The translations under genes were made by a program, and so were the position numbers. A stretch of 64,000 nucleotides of DNA from Actinoplanes sp. KI2. Its GTDB lineage: Bacteria > Actinomycetota > Actinomycetes > Mycobacteriales > Micromonosporaceae. The notes beneath the pieces were generated by a model. The model searched no databases. It worked only from the letters and a program-made list of their open reading frames with translations, and was not told where the DNA came from. Each line of letters opens with the position of its first letter. Positions within the stretch are counted from its first letter, which is position 1. The DNA is taken from NCBI RefSeq assembly GCF_025630775.1, contig NZ_JAOSZE010000004.1:1-64000 (forward strand), read 5' to 3'. Below, in pieces: positions 1-8,421 of the stretch.

Positions 1-171
1 GCGGGCCAGCGGCAGCCACGCCTCGATCGCACTGTCGCGCAGCTGGGCGCGGGACGGATGGCCGATCGGCATCGCGGCCATCGCGTTGAGCAACTCGGCG
101 GCGCTGTCGGCCGGCGCGGTGGCGCCGGTGTGGGCGGCCGGCGAGATCTGCGACGTCTCGGTGACGGTCAT
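1..171 (-). CDS. SigF/SigB-family RNA polymerase sigma factor, N-terminal part (cut by window edge)
   Basis: Only the first 57 codons are in the window. After a Ser/Ala/Thr-rich leader, the segment AAELLNAMAAMPIGHPSRAQ and then LRDSAIEAWLPLAR matches the start of actinobacterial SigF/SigB-like factors, where an L..L..LP.GHP.R..LRD..I....PLAR pattern leads into region 2. The ATG at 169-171 is preceded by AGGGAGGA at 6 nt, so the start is secure. It is divergent from an anti-sigma-type ATPase and a STAS protein, the expected partner-switching neighbours. Regions 2-4 lie outside the window, so the family call rests on the N-terminus and the context. Confidence 0.7.
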   Translation of the reverse strand, partial: MTVTETSQISPAAHTGATAPADSAAELLNAMAAMPIGHPSRAQLRDSAIEAWLPLAR

Positions 172-446
172 GCTTGGTCCTCCCTGGCACCTTCCCGGAG
201 AGCCCGGTCCCTGTTGCAGACCCGGTCGGTCGGGCGTCCCTATCGGTGGTCGACGGCTATCGATCCGGTTTCCGTCGACGCTGCATTCGGCCGTTCGGTT
301 ACCAAGACCCTAGCCGAGAGGTGGAGAAAAGACTAGCCGAAAGTATGAGTGACTTTGCGTGATGACAACTAATACGGAGTGATCGTTCGATGGTCGTCCA
401 CGTCACGCCGGTCGGCCGATGCGGCAAAACTCCAGCTCCGGGCAAG
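172..446. promoter_or_regulatory. divergent intergenic region between sigma factor and anti-sigma ATPase
   Basis: This 275-nt spacer must hold the promoters of both divergent units. The last 150 nt are locally less G+C-rich and contain TAATAC near 370, a possible -10 for the plus-strand operon. I could not find a convincing -35 partner, nor a clear GTTT-N14-16-GGG(T/A)A SigF/SigB promoter, so no promoter is called. Confidence 0.3.
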
Positions 447-866
447 ATGGACGCCATGTCCTCGCTGCCCGCCTCGGTTCCGTACCCGAGGGCCGACGAG
501 ATATGCCGGTGGACGCTCGCGAGCTTCGGGGAGTTGCGCGGGCTGCGGGCCGACCTTCGCGCGGCGGTGGACGTGGCGGCGGCCGGTCCGGATGTCACCG
601 ATCGGATGACCGTGGTCGCCAACGAGCTGGCCACCAATGCGCTGCGGTACGGCCTGCCGCCGGCCGTCGTGCGCCTGCTGAGCGAGGGCGATCGCCTGAT
701 CATCGACGTCTCCGACCACGACCGGGAGGCCGAGCCGCGGGTCGCCGAGGACCGGCCGCTCGGCGCCGGTGGCCTGGGACTTCAGCTCACCCGCACGTTC
801 GCGATCGACGTCGGCTGGTACTCCACCGAGCTCACCAAGCACGTCTGGGCCAGCTTCCCGCGCTGA
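447..866 (+). CDS. anti-sigma factor-type ATP-binding protein (HATPase_c_2, RsbW-like)
   Basis: A 139-residue GHKL-type ATPase domain protein. The N-box reads ANELATNALRYG, followed by VSDHD (G1-type box) and GAGGLGLQLT (G2 glycine loop), which is the layout of RsbW/SpoIIAB-like anti-sigma kinases and of the many Streptomyces-type stand-alone ATPases. No membrane segment or receiver domain is visible. Such proteins bind a sigma factor or phosphorylate a STAS antagonist; a STAS gene follows after 29 nt and a sigma gene is divergent, so a local partner-switching circuit is inferred. ATG 456 is an alternative start; both have weak ribosome binding sites. Confidence 0.8.
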   Translation: MDAMSSLPASVPYPRADEICRWTLASFGELRGLRADLRAAVDVAAAGPDVTDRMTVVANELATNALRYGLPPAVVRLLSEGDRLIIDVSDHDREAEPRVAEDRPLGAGGLGLQLTRTFAIDVGWYSTELTKHVWASFPR

Positions 867-895
867 TTGCGCCAACTGCTGGTACAAAGTTCCCC

Positions 896-1207
896 GTGGC
901 GGACTCCTACGTGATCGGCCAGGAGCGAGCGGCCGACGGGTCCGCGACGCTCCTGCACCTCGGCGGCGAACTCGACATCACCGCCCGCGACACGCTGCGC
1001 GAGACGATCCTCGCCGCCCTCGACGACGGCGATGTGGTGATCGACCTGGATGCGGTGACCTTCGTCGACTCCGAGGCGCTCGGCGCACTGATCGAGGCCT
1101 ACCAGGCCGCCCGCGCCCGGCCCGCCGGGTTCCGGGTGGTCAACGCGCACGGCCTGGTCGCCCGGGTGCTCAAGGTGTCCGGCGTGCTGGAGCTGTTCGG
1201 CGGATAG
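896..1207 (+). CDS. STAS-domain anti-sigma factor antagonist
   Basis: A 103-residue single STAS domain. It has the early beta strand LHLGGELDITARDTL, and the conserved loop VIDLDAVTFVDSEALGAL carries the Ser that anti-sigma kinases phosphorylate in SpoIIAA/RsbV-type proteins. The C-terminal helix pattern (HGLVARVLKVSGVLELF) is typical. A GTG start at 896 gives the expected domain length; longer in-frame extensions would run through the ATPase gene. It lies directly behind the ATPase, its likely kinase, and its stop codon abuts the ATG of the permease gene, so the three are probably co-transcribed. Confidence 0.85.
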   Translation: MADSYVIGQERAADGSATLLHLGGELDITARDTLRETILAALDDGDVVIDLDAVTFVDSEALGALIEAYQAARARPAGFRVVNAHGLVARVLKVSGVLELFGG

Positions 1208-2437
1208 ATGCCTCTTCTGTACGCGTCGGCCCTGCTGGTCGGCGTGCTCGCGTTCGCGGTGGTGCGCCCGCGCGGCCTGCCCGAGGCGACCGTGGCGGTG
1301 CCCGCGGCCGTCGTCGCCGTCGTCGCCGGGTTGCTGCCCTGGCGCGACGTGGTGGCCGAGGTGCGCGCGCTCGGGCCGACCGTCGGGTTCCTCGCCGCCG
1401 TGCTGCTGCTCGCCCACCTCGCCGGCGAGCACGGCGTCTTCCGGTACGCCGGTGCACTGACCGCCCGGATCAGCGGCCGGTCGCCGTCCCGGCTGCTGAC
1501 CGCGGTCTTCGTGGTGGCGTCGCTGACCACCGCCGTGCTCAGCCTGGACGCCACAGTCGTGCTGCTCACGCCGGTCGTGCTGGCCACCGCCGCGCGCACC
1601 GGGGCTCGGCCGCGCCCGGCCGCGTACGCGTCGGCGCACCTGGCCAACTCGGCGTCGCTGCTGCTGCCGGTGTCCAACTTGACCAACCTGCTGGCGTTCG
1701 CGGCGAGCGGGCTGACGTTTCTCGGGTTTGCCGGGGTGATGGCGCTGCCCTGGCTCGCCGTGATCCTCACCGAGTACGCCGTGTTCCGCTGGTACTTCCG
1801 CGTCGACCTGAGCGCGCCGGCCAAACCCGTGATGGCGGGCGACGTGCCGTCCGCGCCCCGCTATGCGCTGGTCGTGCTGGGGCTGACGCTGGCCGGTTTC
1901 GTGGTCGCGCAGCCGCTCGGCGTGCACCCGGGCTGGGTTGCCGCCGCGGGTGCGCTCGCGCTCGCCGTGCCCCGCCGGGTCGGGCCGCGGGTGCTGCTGC
2001 GCGAGGCGAACCTGCCGTTCTGCGCCTTCGTGCTCGCGCTCGGCGTGGTGGTGCTCGCGGTTCGGCAGCACGGCCTGGACCGGGTGGTGGACGCGCTGGT
2101 CCCGGCCGGCGCGGGCGGATGGCAGCTGCTCGCGGTCGCCGGGCTCGCGGCACTGCTGGCCAACGTGGTGAACAACCTGCCGGCCACGCTGGTGCTGGTG
2201 CCGGCCGTGCAGGCGCGCCCGGCGCTGCTGCTGGCGGTGCTGCTGGGGGTGAACGTCGGGCCGAACCTCACGTACGTGGGCTCGCTGGCCACCCTGCTGT
2301 GGCGGCAGATCCTGCACAGCCGGGACGCCCCGCCGGACGGTCGGGACTTCCTGAAGCTGGGTCTGGTGAGCGTGCCGGCCGCGCTCGTCGCGGGCGTGCT
2401 CGCGCTCTGGCTGGCACTGGCCCTGACCGGAACCTAG
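1208..2437 (+). CDS. ArsB/NhaD-superfamily permease (SLC13/CitM-like)
   Basis: A 409-residue polytopic membrane protein with about ten to twelve hydrophobic spans. The two half-repeats carry signature segments LDATVVLLTPVVL and ANVVNNLPATLVLVP, the second resembling the NN(L/A)P motif of ArsB/NhaD ion transporters. Family members export arsenite or exchange Na+/H+ or dicarboxylates; no arsR, arsC or acr3 gene is near, so arsenite is not supported as substrate. The ATG follows the STAS stop with no gap. A role in ion homeostasis under control of the upstream partner-switching genes is possible but only inferred. Confidence 0.75.
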   Translation: MPLLYASALLVGVLAFAVVRPRGLPEATVAVPAAVVAVVAGLLPWRDVVAEVRALGPTVGFLAAVLLLAHLAGEHGVFRYAGALTARISGRSPSRLLTAVFVVASLTTAVLSLDATVVLLTPVVLATAARTGARPRPAAYASAHLANSASLLLPVSNLTNLLAFAASGLTFLGFAGVMALPWLAVILTEYAVFRWYFRVDLSAPAKPVMAGDVPSAPRYALVVLGLTLAGFVVAQPLGVHPGWVAAAGALALAVPRRVGPRVLLREANLPFCAFVLALGVVVLAVRQHGLDRVVDALVPAGAGGWQLLAVAGLAALLANVVNNLPATLVLVPAVQARPALLLAVLLGVNVGPNLTYVGSLATLLWRQILHSRDAPPDGRDFLKLGLVSVPAALVAGVLALWLALALTGT

Positions 2438-2440
2438 GAG

Positions 2441-2517
2441 CGCACCACCGCCGCCGCGCCGGGATCGGTCCGGGGAACGACCGAGGTGATCCGGAGGGGG
2501 ATCGGCGGCGGGGTGCG
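2441..2517. terminator. long hairpin between convergent genes
   Basis: A CGCACC-A-CCGCCGCCG arm (2441-2456) pairs with CGGCGGCGGGGTGCG (2503-2517). The loop can itself fold (GGATCGGTC with GACCGAGGTGATCC). It lies 4 nt after the permease stop and upstream of the convergent SDR end. There is no U-tract, as is usual in high-G+C actinobacteria. Confidence 0.55.
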
Positions 2518-2544
2518 TCCGACGAAGTTAGTCTTGTCGATGCA

Positions 2545-2588
2545 TTCCGTAACACGCAAGTAATCTGAGTTACGGAACCGGTTTCGGC
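2545..2588. promoter_or_regulatory. inverted repeats 3' of the SDR gene
   Basis: TTCCGTAAC (2545-2553) and GTTACGGAA (2569-2577) form a perfect 9-bp inverted repeat with a 15-nt loop. It overlaps a second near-palindrome, CGGAACCGGTTTCGG (2573-2587). On the minus strand this sits just after the SDR stop, so it could be its terminator; the A+T-rich character and nested palindromes also fit a protein-binding site. Not resolved. Confidence 0.4.
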
Positions 2589-2598
2589 ACACCGGCGC

Positions 2599-3324
2599 CT
2601 ACAGGAGCATGCCCCCGGACGCCTCGATGCGCTGACCGGTGATCCATCTGGTGTTGTCCGCGAGCATCGCGACCATCACGCCGGCGATGTTCTCGGGCTC
2701 GCCGAGCCGGCCGAACGCGATCTGGCCGCTGAGATGCGCCCGGACGGCGTCGTTGTCGCGCAGCATGCCGCCGCCGAAGTCGGTCGCCGTGGCGCCGGGG
2801 GCGACCACGTTCACGCCGATGCCGCGCGGGCCCAACTCCTTGGCCAGGTAGCGGGTGAAGACCTCGACCGCCGCCTTGATCGACCCGTACGCGGCGTAGC
2901 TGCCGTCCCCGGTGAAGCGGGCCAGCCCGGTGGAGACGTTGAGAATCCGGCCGCCGTCGGCGATCATCGGCAGCAGCGCCTGGGTCAGGAAGAACATGCC
3001 GCGCAGGTGGACGTTCATCAACTCGTCGAACGCCGCGACCGGGAAGTCGGCGATCTTCCCGCCGATGCCGACGCCGGCGTTGTTGACCAGGAAGTCGAGG
3101 TCCTCCCGGCCGAACCGGTCGCGCAGCACCTCGCGCAGGGACTCGACGAACGCCGGATACGAGTCGAGGTCGCCGACCGTCAGCGGGAGAGCGATCGCGT
3201 CGATCTTCTCGCCCGGGTCTTCCCGGTACGTGTAGATGACCTCGACGCCCTCCTCGATCAAGGCGAGGGCGGTGGCCCGGCCGAGTCCGCGGTTGCCGCC
3301 GGTGATCAGGGCGATTTTCGGCAT
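2599..3324 (-). CDS. short-chain dehydrogenase/reductase
   Basis: A 241-residue classical SDR with Rossmann motif TGGNRGLG near the N-terminus, NNAG in the beta-4 region, and the catalytic Ser plus YGSIK (YxxxK) in the middle. The C-terminus ends in TGQRIEASGGMLL, as in FabG-like reductases. It should oxidise or reduce a small carbonyl or alcohol with NAD(P)(H); the substrate cannot be read from sequence. It lies 34 nt downstream of the XRE regulator gene on the same strand, so the regulator probably controls it. Similar regulator/SDR pairs are frequent in actinobacteria. Confidence 0.88.
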   Translation of the reverse strand: MPKIALITGGNRGLGRATALALIEEGVEVIYTYREDPGEKIDAIALPLTVGDLDSYPAFVESLREVLRDRFGREDLDFLVNNAGVGIGGKIADFPVAAFDELMNVHLRGMFFLTQALLPMIADGGRILNVSTGLARFTGDGSYAAYGSIKAAVEVFTRYLAKELGPRGIGVNVVAPGATATDFGGGMLRDNDAVRAHLSGQIAFGRLGEPENIAGVMVAMLADNTRWITGQRIEASGGMLL

Positions 3325-3358
3325 GGTGGTGCCTTTCTGCGTACGGGGTGGATGGGGC

Positions 3359-4180
3359 TCAGTCGCCGACCGCGGCGAGCAGCTGGAGCTTCTCGTGGCT
3401 CGGCGAGCCGGGAACCGCGGTGAAGACCAGCAGCACCTGCGACTGGTCGGGGTCGAGCAGCGTCTGGCAGTAGAGCTCGAGCTCGCCGAGCGAGGGATGG
3501 GCGAAGCGTTTCCGGTCGAGATGGGTGACCCCGACCTCGTGGGCGGCCCAGATCTCGGCGAACTCCGGGCTGGCCGCGAGCAGCGCCGTGACGAGCTCGC
3601 CGGCCCGGCTGTCCGGTGCCGTCGCGTACACCTCGCGCAGCTGGGCGGTGAAGACGCGGGCGTGCGTCGGGTGGTCCTCGACCGGGTAGATCCGGCGCGA
3701 GTCGGGGTTGGTGAACCAGCGGTAGACCATGTAGCGGTCCAGCCCGCTGTACCGCGTCTCGTCGCCGAGCAGCGCCACGGCCGGCCGGGTCTGCCGCAGC
3801 GTCTCGCCGAACCGGGAGAGCACCAGGGCCGGGGTGTCGGCGAGGCGGTCGAAGATCCGCATCATGCCGGGGCCGATGTGGTCCTCGCGCAGCGCCCGCC
3901 GCGGCGCCGGGTGCCCGCCGAGCAGGAAGAGGTGGTCACGCTCGTCGAGGCTCAGGTGCAGCGCCCGGGCCAGCGCCGCGAGCATCTGCTCGGACGGCAT
4001 CGGGCCGCGTTGCTGCTCGATCCGGCCGTAGTAGTCGGCCGACATGCCGGCCAGCGCCGCGACCTCCTCGCGGCGGAGCCCGCCGGTGCGGCGGCGCTGC
4101 CCCCGCGGCAGCCCGACATCCTCCGGCCGGAGCGCCTCGCGGCGGGTCCGGAGAAAGTCGGCCAGTTGCGCCCGATCCAT
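3359..4180 (-). CDS. XRE-family regulator with MmyB-like ligand-binding domain
   Basis: A 273-residue protein. Residues about 1-90 form a Cro/CI-type helix-turn-helix, including GGLRREEVAALAGMSADYYG and RIEQQRGPMPSEQMLAALAR. The remainder (LSRFGETLRQTRPAVALLGD, MVYRWFTNPDSRR, and the HPSLGELEL and QVLLVFTAVPGSPS segments) matches the PAS-like MmyB/LBD domain that binds small hydrophobic ligands. GGGAGG lies 8 nt before the ATG. It is the first gene of a two-gene unit with the SDR and is probably its local regulator. Confidence 0.88.
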   Translation of the reverse strand: MDRAQLADFLRTRREALRPEDVGLPRGQRRRTGGLRREEVAALAGMSADYYGRIEQQRGPMPSEQMLAALARALHLSLDERDHLFLLGGHPAPRRALREDHIGPGMMRIFDRLADTPALVLSRFGETLRQTRPAVALLGDETRYSGLDRYMVYRWFTNPDSRRIYPVEDHPTHARVFTAQLREVYATAPDSRAGELVTALLAASPEFAEIWAAHEVGVTHLDRKRFAHPSLGELELYCQTLLDPDQSQVLLVFTAVPGSPSHEKLQLLAAVGD

Positions 4181-4245
4181 CAGCTCAGCCTCCCGTGGTG
4201 ACCACTAAAGACTGGCCCGAACGCGAGATCCGAGGAAGGTCGAAC

Positions 4246-5811
4246 CTATCCAGGGATCGACTGTCCCTGGCTACCGCCCGACGGATGCACCGTGTGCCGC
4301 GCGGCCTGACGCAGGTCGAGGTCCTCGATCATCGAGCGGGCGACCTCCTCGGTCAGCCGGTGCTCGTTCACCGCCAGGCCCAGCGCCCGCCGCTGCGCGT
4401 CGAACGACCCGTCCACGTCGGCGGCCGGCTCGGCGGCGGCCTCGGCCACGACCTGCCGCCCCACCTCTTGCAAGCGCTCCTCCTCGGCGCGCTCGCCGGA
4501 CAGGTCGAACCTGAGCCGCCGGGTCAGCCAGCCGATGGTGGTGCCCTGCACCAGCAGCGTGCCCAGCGTCACGAACAGCGCGATCGCCAGGATCGCGTTC
4601 CGGCCGGGCACCCTCTCGGGGATCGAGCCGGCCGCGGCGAGGGTGAGGATGCCGCGCATGCCGATCCAGCCGACCAGCAGCGTCTCCTTCTGCGTCGGCG
4701 GGGCCAGTGGCTCGCCGCCGCGCCGCCGGCGCCGGGACATCCGCTTCTGCCATGCGGCCTTGAACTCCGCGTCCCGCGCGAGCCGGCGGGCGACCATCCA
4801 CTCTCGCAGGTTCCAGCGTCCGAACAGCAGATACACCGCGACCAGCCGGAACAGGATCGCCACCGCCAGCAGCACGCCCGCGGCGACCAGCGTCCGGGAC
4901 AGGCCCGGCTCGGACTCGTGCGCGAGGTCCTCGAGGACGAACTTCAACTGCAGGCCGATGTACGCGAAGACGAACGTCTCCAGCAGGAAGTCGAGCACCG
5001 GCCAGAACGCGTCCTCCTGCAGCCGGGTGAGGTAGGCGCCCGGGTACTGATGTTTGGGGTCGAGGGTCAGGTTGATGCTCACGAAGAACGCCGCCATCAC
5101 CACCGCGAGGATGCCGGACGCGTGCGCCTCCTCCGCGACCAGGTACGCGGTGAACGGCAGCAGCAGCACCAGCGTCGTCTCCAGCGTGGCGTTGCCGAGT
5201 CGCTTGCGGATGAACAGCGTGGCGACCGCGAGCAGGCCGCCGATCCCGATCCCGACGAACGAGTTCCGCAGCAGCTCCAGCCCGCCGTGCTGCCACGAGG
5301 TGTGCTCGCCGTTGACCGCGCCGATCGCGATCGTGAACAGGGTCAGCGCGGTGGCGTCGTTGACCAGGCTCTCCCCGGTCAGGATCGAGGTGACCCGCTT
5401 GGGCAGGCCGATCTCGTCGCCGTGCGACACGGTGGTGATCGTGTCGGGCGGGGCGAGCACCGCCCCCAGCACGAACGCGGCCGCGCCCATCCCGGGCAGC
5501 AGCCACGAGGCGACCAGCCCGAGCAGGCCGGCGGTGAGCAGCACCAGCAGCACGCCGAGCGTCACGATCGCGCGCAGGTTCGCGCCGAACGCGCTGAACG
5601 ACGCGCCGCGGGTCGCCGAGTAGAGCAGCGGCGGCACCACGACGGCGAGGATCAGCTCGCTCTTCAGCTCGAGCTGCGGCACCCCGGGCAGGAACGAGGC
5701 CGCCGCCGCGAGCACCACGATGATCAGCCCAGGTTCGATGTTCCGCTTCTTGGCGACCGCCGAGATCGCGATGCCGGCACCGATGATGAGCAGGAGCTGC
5801 ACGCCGTCCAC
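4246..5811 (-). CDS. Na+/H+ antiporter, CPA1 (NhaP/NHE) family
   Basis: About 521 residues from GTG 5811. There are twelve or so membrane spans, with LAPPDTITTVSHGDEIG and GESLVNDATALTLF, the latter containing the Asn-Asp ion-binding pair of CPA1 exchangers. A 120-residue charged cytoplasmic tail follows (SGERAEEERLQEVGRQVV). The reading frame stays open to a GTG at 5943, but the extra 44 residues are not membrane-protein-like and neither start has a good ribosome binding site, so I prefer 5811. A perfect 7-bp hairpin at 4250-4270 covers the last codons. It probably exchanges cytoplasmic Na+ or K+ for H+. A second CPA1 gene lies at 49.5 kb. Confidence 0.88.
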   Translation of the reverse strand: MDGVQLLLIIGAGIAISAVAKKRNIEPGLIIVVLAAAASFLPGVPQLELKSELILAVVVPPLLYSATRGASFSAFGANLRAIVTLGVLLVLLTAGLLGLVASWLLPGMGAAAFVLGAVLAPPDTITTVSHGDEIGLPKRVTSILTGESLVNDATALTLFTIAIGAVNGEHTSWQHGGLELLRNSFVGIGIGGLLAVATLFIRKRLGNATLETTLVLLLPFTAYLVAEEAHASGILAVVMAAFFVSINLTLDPKHQYPGAYLTRLQEDAFWPVLDFLLETFVFAYIGLQLKFVLEDLAHESEPGLSRTLVAAGVLLAVAILFRLVAVYLLFGRWNLREWMVARRLARDAEFKAAWQKRMSRRRRRGGEPLAPPTQKETLLVGWIGMRGILTLAAAGSIPERVPGRNAILAIALFVTLGTLLVQGTTIGWLTRRLRFDLSGERAEEERLQEVGRQVVAEAAAEPAADVDGSFDAQRRALGLAVNEHRLTEEVARSMIEDLDLRQAARHTVHPSGGSQGQSIPG

Positions 5812-5984
5812 GGTGATCAGGCTAAAGGGGGAGTACGACGGACCGACGGATGGGGCGAATTCGCTGGAAAGCGCGTTTTGGTGGATGTCGGAGCGGCCCG
5901 AAACCTGGCCGGGGAATGCCGGTTGTGGGACGCATCGCTCCACCTAATGGGGGTGCCTGGCCCGCCGACGCCGGTATGCTCACC

Positions 5985-6068
5985 GACGGGCCGTGACTGG
6001 CGTGTTCGGATGGGATAACCATTGGGGAGCGGCCCCGTCGCCAATGACGACTGCCGCGCGCCTGGGCC
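5985..6068 (+). promoter_or_regulatory. ZTP (pfl) riboswitch controlling glyA
   Basis: The sequence carries the hallmark elements of the pfl/ZTP aptamer in order. The 5' P1 strand GACGGGCC (5985-5992) is followed by CGTGACTGGCG; hairpin ATGG-GATAA-CCAT (6010-6022) comes next; then GGGGAGC runs into the 3' P1 strand GGCCCCGTC (6031-6039), and finally CGCGCGCCTGGGC (6055-6067). GGCG (5999-6002) can form the pseudoknot with CGCC (6059-6062). Downstream CCCCCTT can pair with the AAGGAGG ribosome binding site of glyA, a plausible translational switch. ZTP/ZMP signals 10-formyl-THF shortage, and SHMT supplies one-carbon units. The match is to a remembered consensus. Confidence 0.9.
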
Positions 6069-6094
6069 CCCTTGCACCGTGATAAGGAGGACCC

Positions 6095-7519
6095 ATGTCC
6101 GAGCTGAATGCCGAGTCCGCCGCTTTCCGCAGCGCGCTCGAGGTGGTCCGTTCCGTAGAGCCGCGCATCGCCGACGCGATCGCCAAGGAACTCAACGACC
6201 AGCGCGAGTCCCTGAAGCTGATCGCCAGCGAGAACTACGCCTCCCCGGCCGTGCTGCTCGCCATGGGCAACTGGCTCTCCGACAAGTACGCCGAGGGCAC
6301 CATCGGCCGTCGCTTCTACGCCGGCTGCCAGAACGTGGACACCGTCGAGGCGGTCGCCGTCGAGCACGCGAAAGCCCTGTTCGACGCGCCGTACGCGTAC
6401 GTCCAGCCGCACTCCGGCATCGATGCGAACCTGGTCGCGTACTGGGCGATCCTGGCCGACCGGGTCGAGGTCCCGTACCTCAAGAAGTTCTCCAAGCGCC
6501 AGGTCAACGACCTGACCGAGGCCGAGTGGGCGGAGCTGCGCGAGGCCTTCGGCAACCAGCGCATGCTGGGCATGTCGCTGGACGCCGGCGGTCATCTCAC
6601 GCACGGCTTCCGGCCGAACATCTCCGGCAAGATGTTCAACCAGCGCAGCTACGGCGTCGACCCGGCCACCGGCCAGATCGACTACGCCGCCCTCCGCGAG
6701 TCGGCCCGCGAGTTCAAGCCGCTGATCATCGTGGGTGGCTACTCGGCCTACCCGCGCAAGGTGAACTTCGCCAAGATGCGCGAGATCGCCGACGAGGTCG
6801 GCGCCACCTTCATGGTCGACATGGCGCACTTCGCGGGCCTGGTCGCCGGCAAGGTCTTCACCGGCGACTTCAACCCGGTCGAGCACGCCCACATCGTCAC
6901 CACCACCACCCACAAGAGCCTGCGGGGCCCGCGCGGCGGCGCCGTCCTGGCCCAGCCCGGCCTCGCCGACCAGGTCGACCGCGGCTGCCCGATGGTCCTC
7001 GGCGGCCCGCTCTCGCACGTGATGGCGGCCAAGGCGATCGCCTTCGCCGAGGCGCGTCGTCCCGAGTTCGCGACCTACGCCCAGCAGATCGTCACCAACA
7101 GCCAGGCGCTCGCCGAGGGCCTGGTCAAGCGCGGCGTCCGGCTGGTCAGCGGCGGCACCGACAACCACCTGGTGCTGCTCGACGTGCACCCGTTCGGCCT
7201 CACCGGCCGCCAGGCCGAGCAGGCCCTGCTGGACAGCGGCGTGGTCACCAACCGCAACGCGATCCCGCAGGACCCGAACGGTGCCTGGTACACCTCCGGC
7301 ATCCGGATCGGCACCCCGGCGCTGACCAGCCGCGGCCTCGGCGTCGACGAGATGGACCAGATCGCCGATCTGATCCACACCGTGCTGGCCAACACCAGCC
7401 CGGCCGAGGGCTCGAAGGCCAAGTACAACCTCGACCCGGCCCTCGCCGACCGGGTCAGCAAGCAGGCGACCGAGCTGCTCGCGCCGTTCCCGCTCTACCC
7501 GTCGGTCGACCTGGGCTGA
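6095..7519 (+). CDS. glyA: serine hydroxymethyltransferase (long form)
   Basis: A 474-residue PLP enzyme interconverting serine + THF and glycine + methylene-THF. Visible motifs are [12 protein letters not shown] near the N-terminus, [15 protein letters not shown] for cofactor and substrate binding, and [14 protein letters not shown] with the Schiff-base Lys at about residue 274. It is some 50 residues longer than the usual bacterial enzyme, because of an insert around residues 130-185 ([20 protein letters not shown] through FNQRSYGVD), a form I associate with actinobacterial and chlamydial-type GlyA. AAGGAGG sits 4 nt before the ATG and is the likely target of the upstream ZTP riboswitch. 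A strong terminator follows, so it is monocistronic. Confidence 0.95.
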   Translation: MSELNAESAAFRSALEVVRSVEPRIADAIAKELNDQRESLKLIASENYASPAVLLAMGNWLSDKYAEGTIGRRFYAGCQNVDTVEAVAVEHAKALFDAPYAYVQPHSGIDANLVAYWAILADRVEVPYLKKFSKRQVNDLTEAEWAELREAFGNQRMLGMSLDAGGHLTHGFRPNISGKMFNQRSYGVDPATGQIDYAALRESAREFKPLIIVGGYSAYPRKVNFAKMREIADEVGATFMVDMAHFAGLVAGKVFTGDFNPVEHAHIVTTTTHKSLRGPRGGAVLAQPGLADQVDRGCPMVLGGPLSHVMAAKAIAFAEARRPEFATYAQQIVTNSQALAEGLVKRGVRLVSGGTDNHLVLLDVHPFGLTGRQAEQALLDSGVVTNRNAIPQDPNGAWYTSGIRIGTPALTSRGLGVDEMDQIADLIHTVLANTSPAEGSKAKYNLDPALADRVSKQATELLAPFPLYPSVDLG

Positions 7520-7542
7520 TTTTTCAAGTCCAGTATTGGCCG

Positions 7543-7579
7543 GCGCCGGGGCTCATCCCGTCCGGGTGAGCCCCGGCGC
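7543..7579 (+). terminator. glyA terminator hairpin
   Basis: A perfect 13-bp stem, GCGCCGGGGCTCA (7543-7555) with TGAGCCCCGGCGC (7567-7579), closes an 11-nt loop, 24 nt after the glyA stop. There is no U-tract, common for actinobacterial terminators. Confidence 0.8.
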
Positions 7580-7604
7580 ACGGCGGACTGGCACGGTTGT
7601 GGTC

Positions 7605-8399
7605 ATGATGCGTGGTGGTCTCGCGGCCGTCCTGGTGGCGGTGCTCGCCGGCGGCGTGCTGTCGGGCTGTGGCCGTGCCGCGCCGCCGACGAGCAGCCCG
7701 GGCTCGGCCTCCGGCGCGGCCGCGCTCCCCCGCTCGATCGTCGCGCTGGGTGACTCGGTGCCGCGCGGCACCAACTGCGACTGCACGCCGTACCCGCCGC
7801 TCACGGCCGGCGACCTCGGGACGACGATCGGGTCCGAGGTGAGCGCCACCAACGACTCCGTCGCCGGCTACACCACCGACGGCGTGCTGCGGCAGCTCGA
7901 CAAGGACGAATCCGTGATCAAGCACGTCGGCGGCGCGGACGTCGTGGAGATCGAGGTCGGCGCGAACGACGTGGCGCACACCGGCTCCTGCGGCACCGAC
8001 TTGTCCTGCTACACCGACGAGATCCCGCAGGTGGAGAAGAACCTGACGACCATCGTCGCCCGGGTGCACGAACTGACCGGCGGCGCGCACGTCGTGGTCG
8101 TGCTGCTGGACTACTGGAGTGTCTGGCTGGGCGGAAGCTACGCGGCCGCCGAGGGCGAGGCCTACGTGGCGACCGCCCAGGAGCTGACCGACGAGATCAA
8201 CGCGGCCATCAAGTCGGTGGCGACCGCATCCGGTTCGGTCTATGTCGACCTGCGGGCCGCCTTCAAGGGCCCCGACTACGCGTACGACGAGACGCATTAC
8301 CTCTCCGACGACGGCGACCACCCGAACGCCGCGGGCCACCGGCAGATCGCCGACGCCACCGCGGCGGCGGTCGCGACCACGCTGCACCTCACGCGATAG
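7605..8399 (+). CDS. SGNH/GDSL-family secreted lipoprotein hydrolase
   Basis: About 264 residues. The N-terminus is a lipoprotein signal: a short basic start, hydrophobic run LAAVLVAVLAGGVLSGC, with Cys at about residue 21. The mature part begins with the GDSL block IVALGDSVPRGTNC (nucleophile Ser), contains VEIEVGANDVAH (block III Gly/Asn region), and ends with DGDHPNAAGH, which supplies the catalytic Asp and His. These are esterases or lipases acting outside the membrane; the substrate is unknown. ATG 7605 and ATG 7608 are both possible starts with a weak ribosome binding site. It lies between two transcription units and seems to stand alone. Confidence 0.85.
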   Translation: MMRGGLAAVLVAVLAGGVLSGCGRAAPPTSSPGSASGAAALPRSIVALGDSVPRGTNCDCTPYPPLTAGDLGTTIGSEVSATNDSVAGYTTDGVLRQLDKDESVIKHVGGADVVEIEVGANDVAHTGSCGTDLSCYTDEIPQVEKNLTTIVARVHELTGGAHVVVVLLDYWSVWLGGSYAAAEGEAYVATAQELTDEINAAIKSVATASGSVYVDLRAAFKGPDYAYDETHYLSDDGDHPNAAGHRQIADATAAAVATTLHLTR

Positions 8400-8421
8400 A
8401 GCAGCGCTTTAAACCATCCGG

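Noticed and set aside
782..2317. 511-codon minus-strand ORF opposite the ATPase, STAS and permease genes
   Set aside because: It is antisense to three well-supported genes, is rich in Arg/Gln/His/Gly low-complexity, and lacks any domain; typical high-G+C shadow frame.
1208..2437. Arsenite efflux operon
   Set aside because: No arsR, arsC, acr3 or arsenic-type Cys motif is adjacent; the fold alone does not show arsenic as substrate.
4250..4270. 7-bp hairpin as terminator of the CPA1 gene
   Set aside because: It lies inside the last coding codons and has no trailing T-tract, so I cannot separate it from coding constraint.
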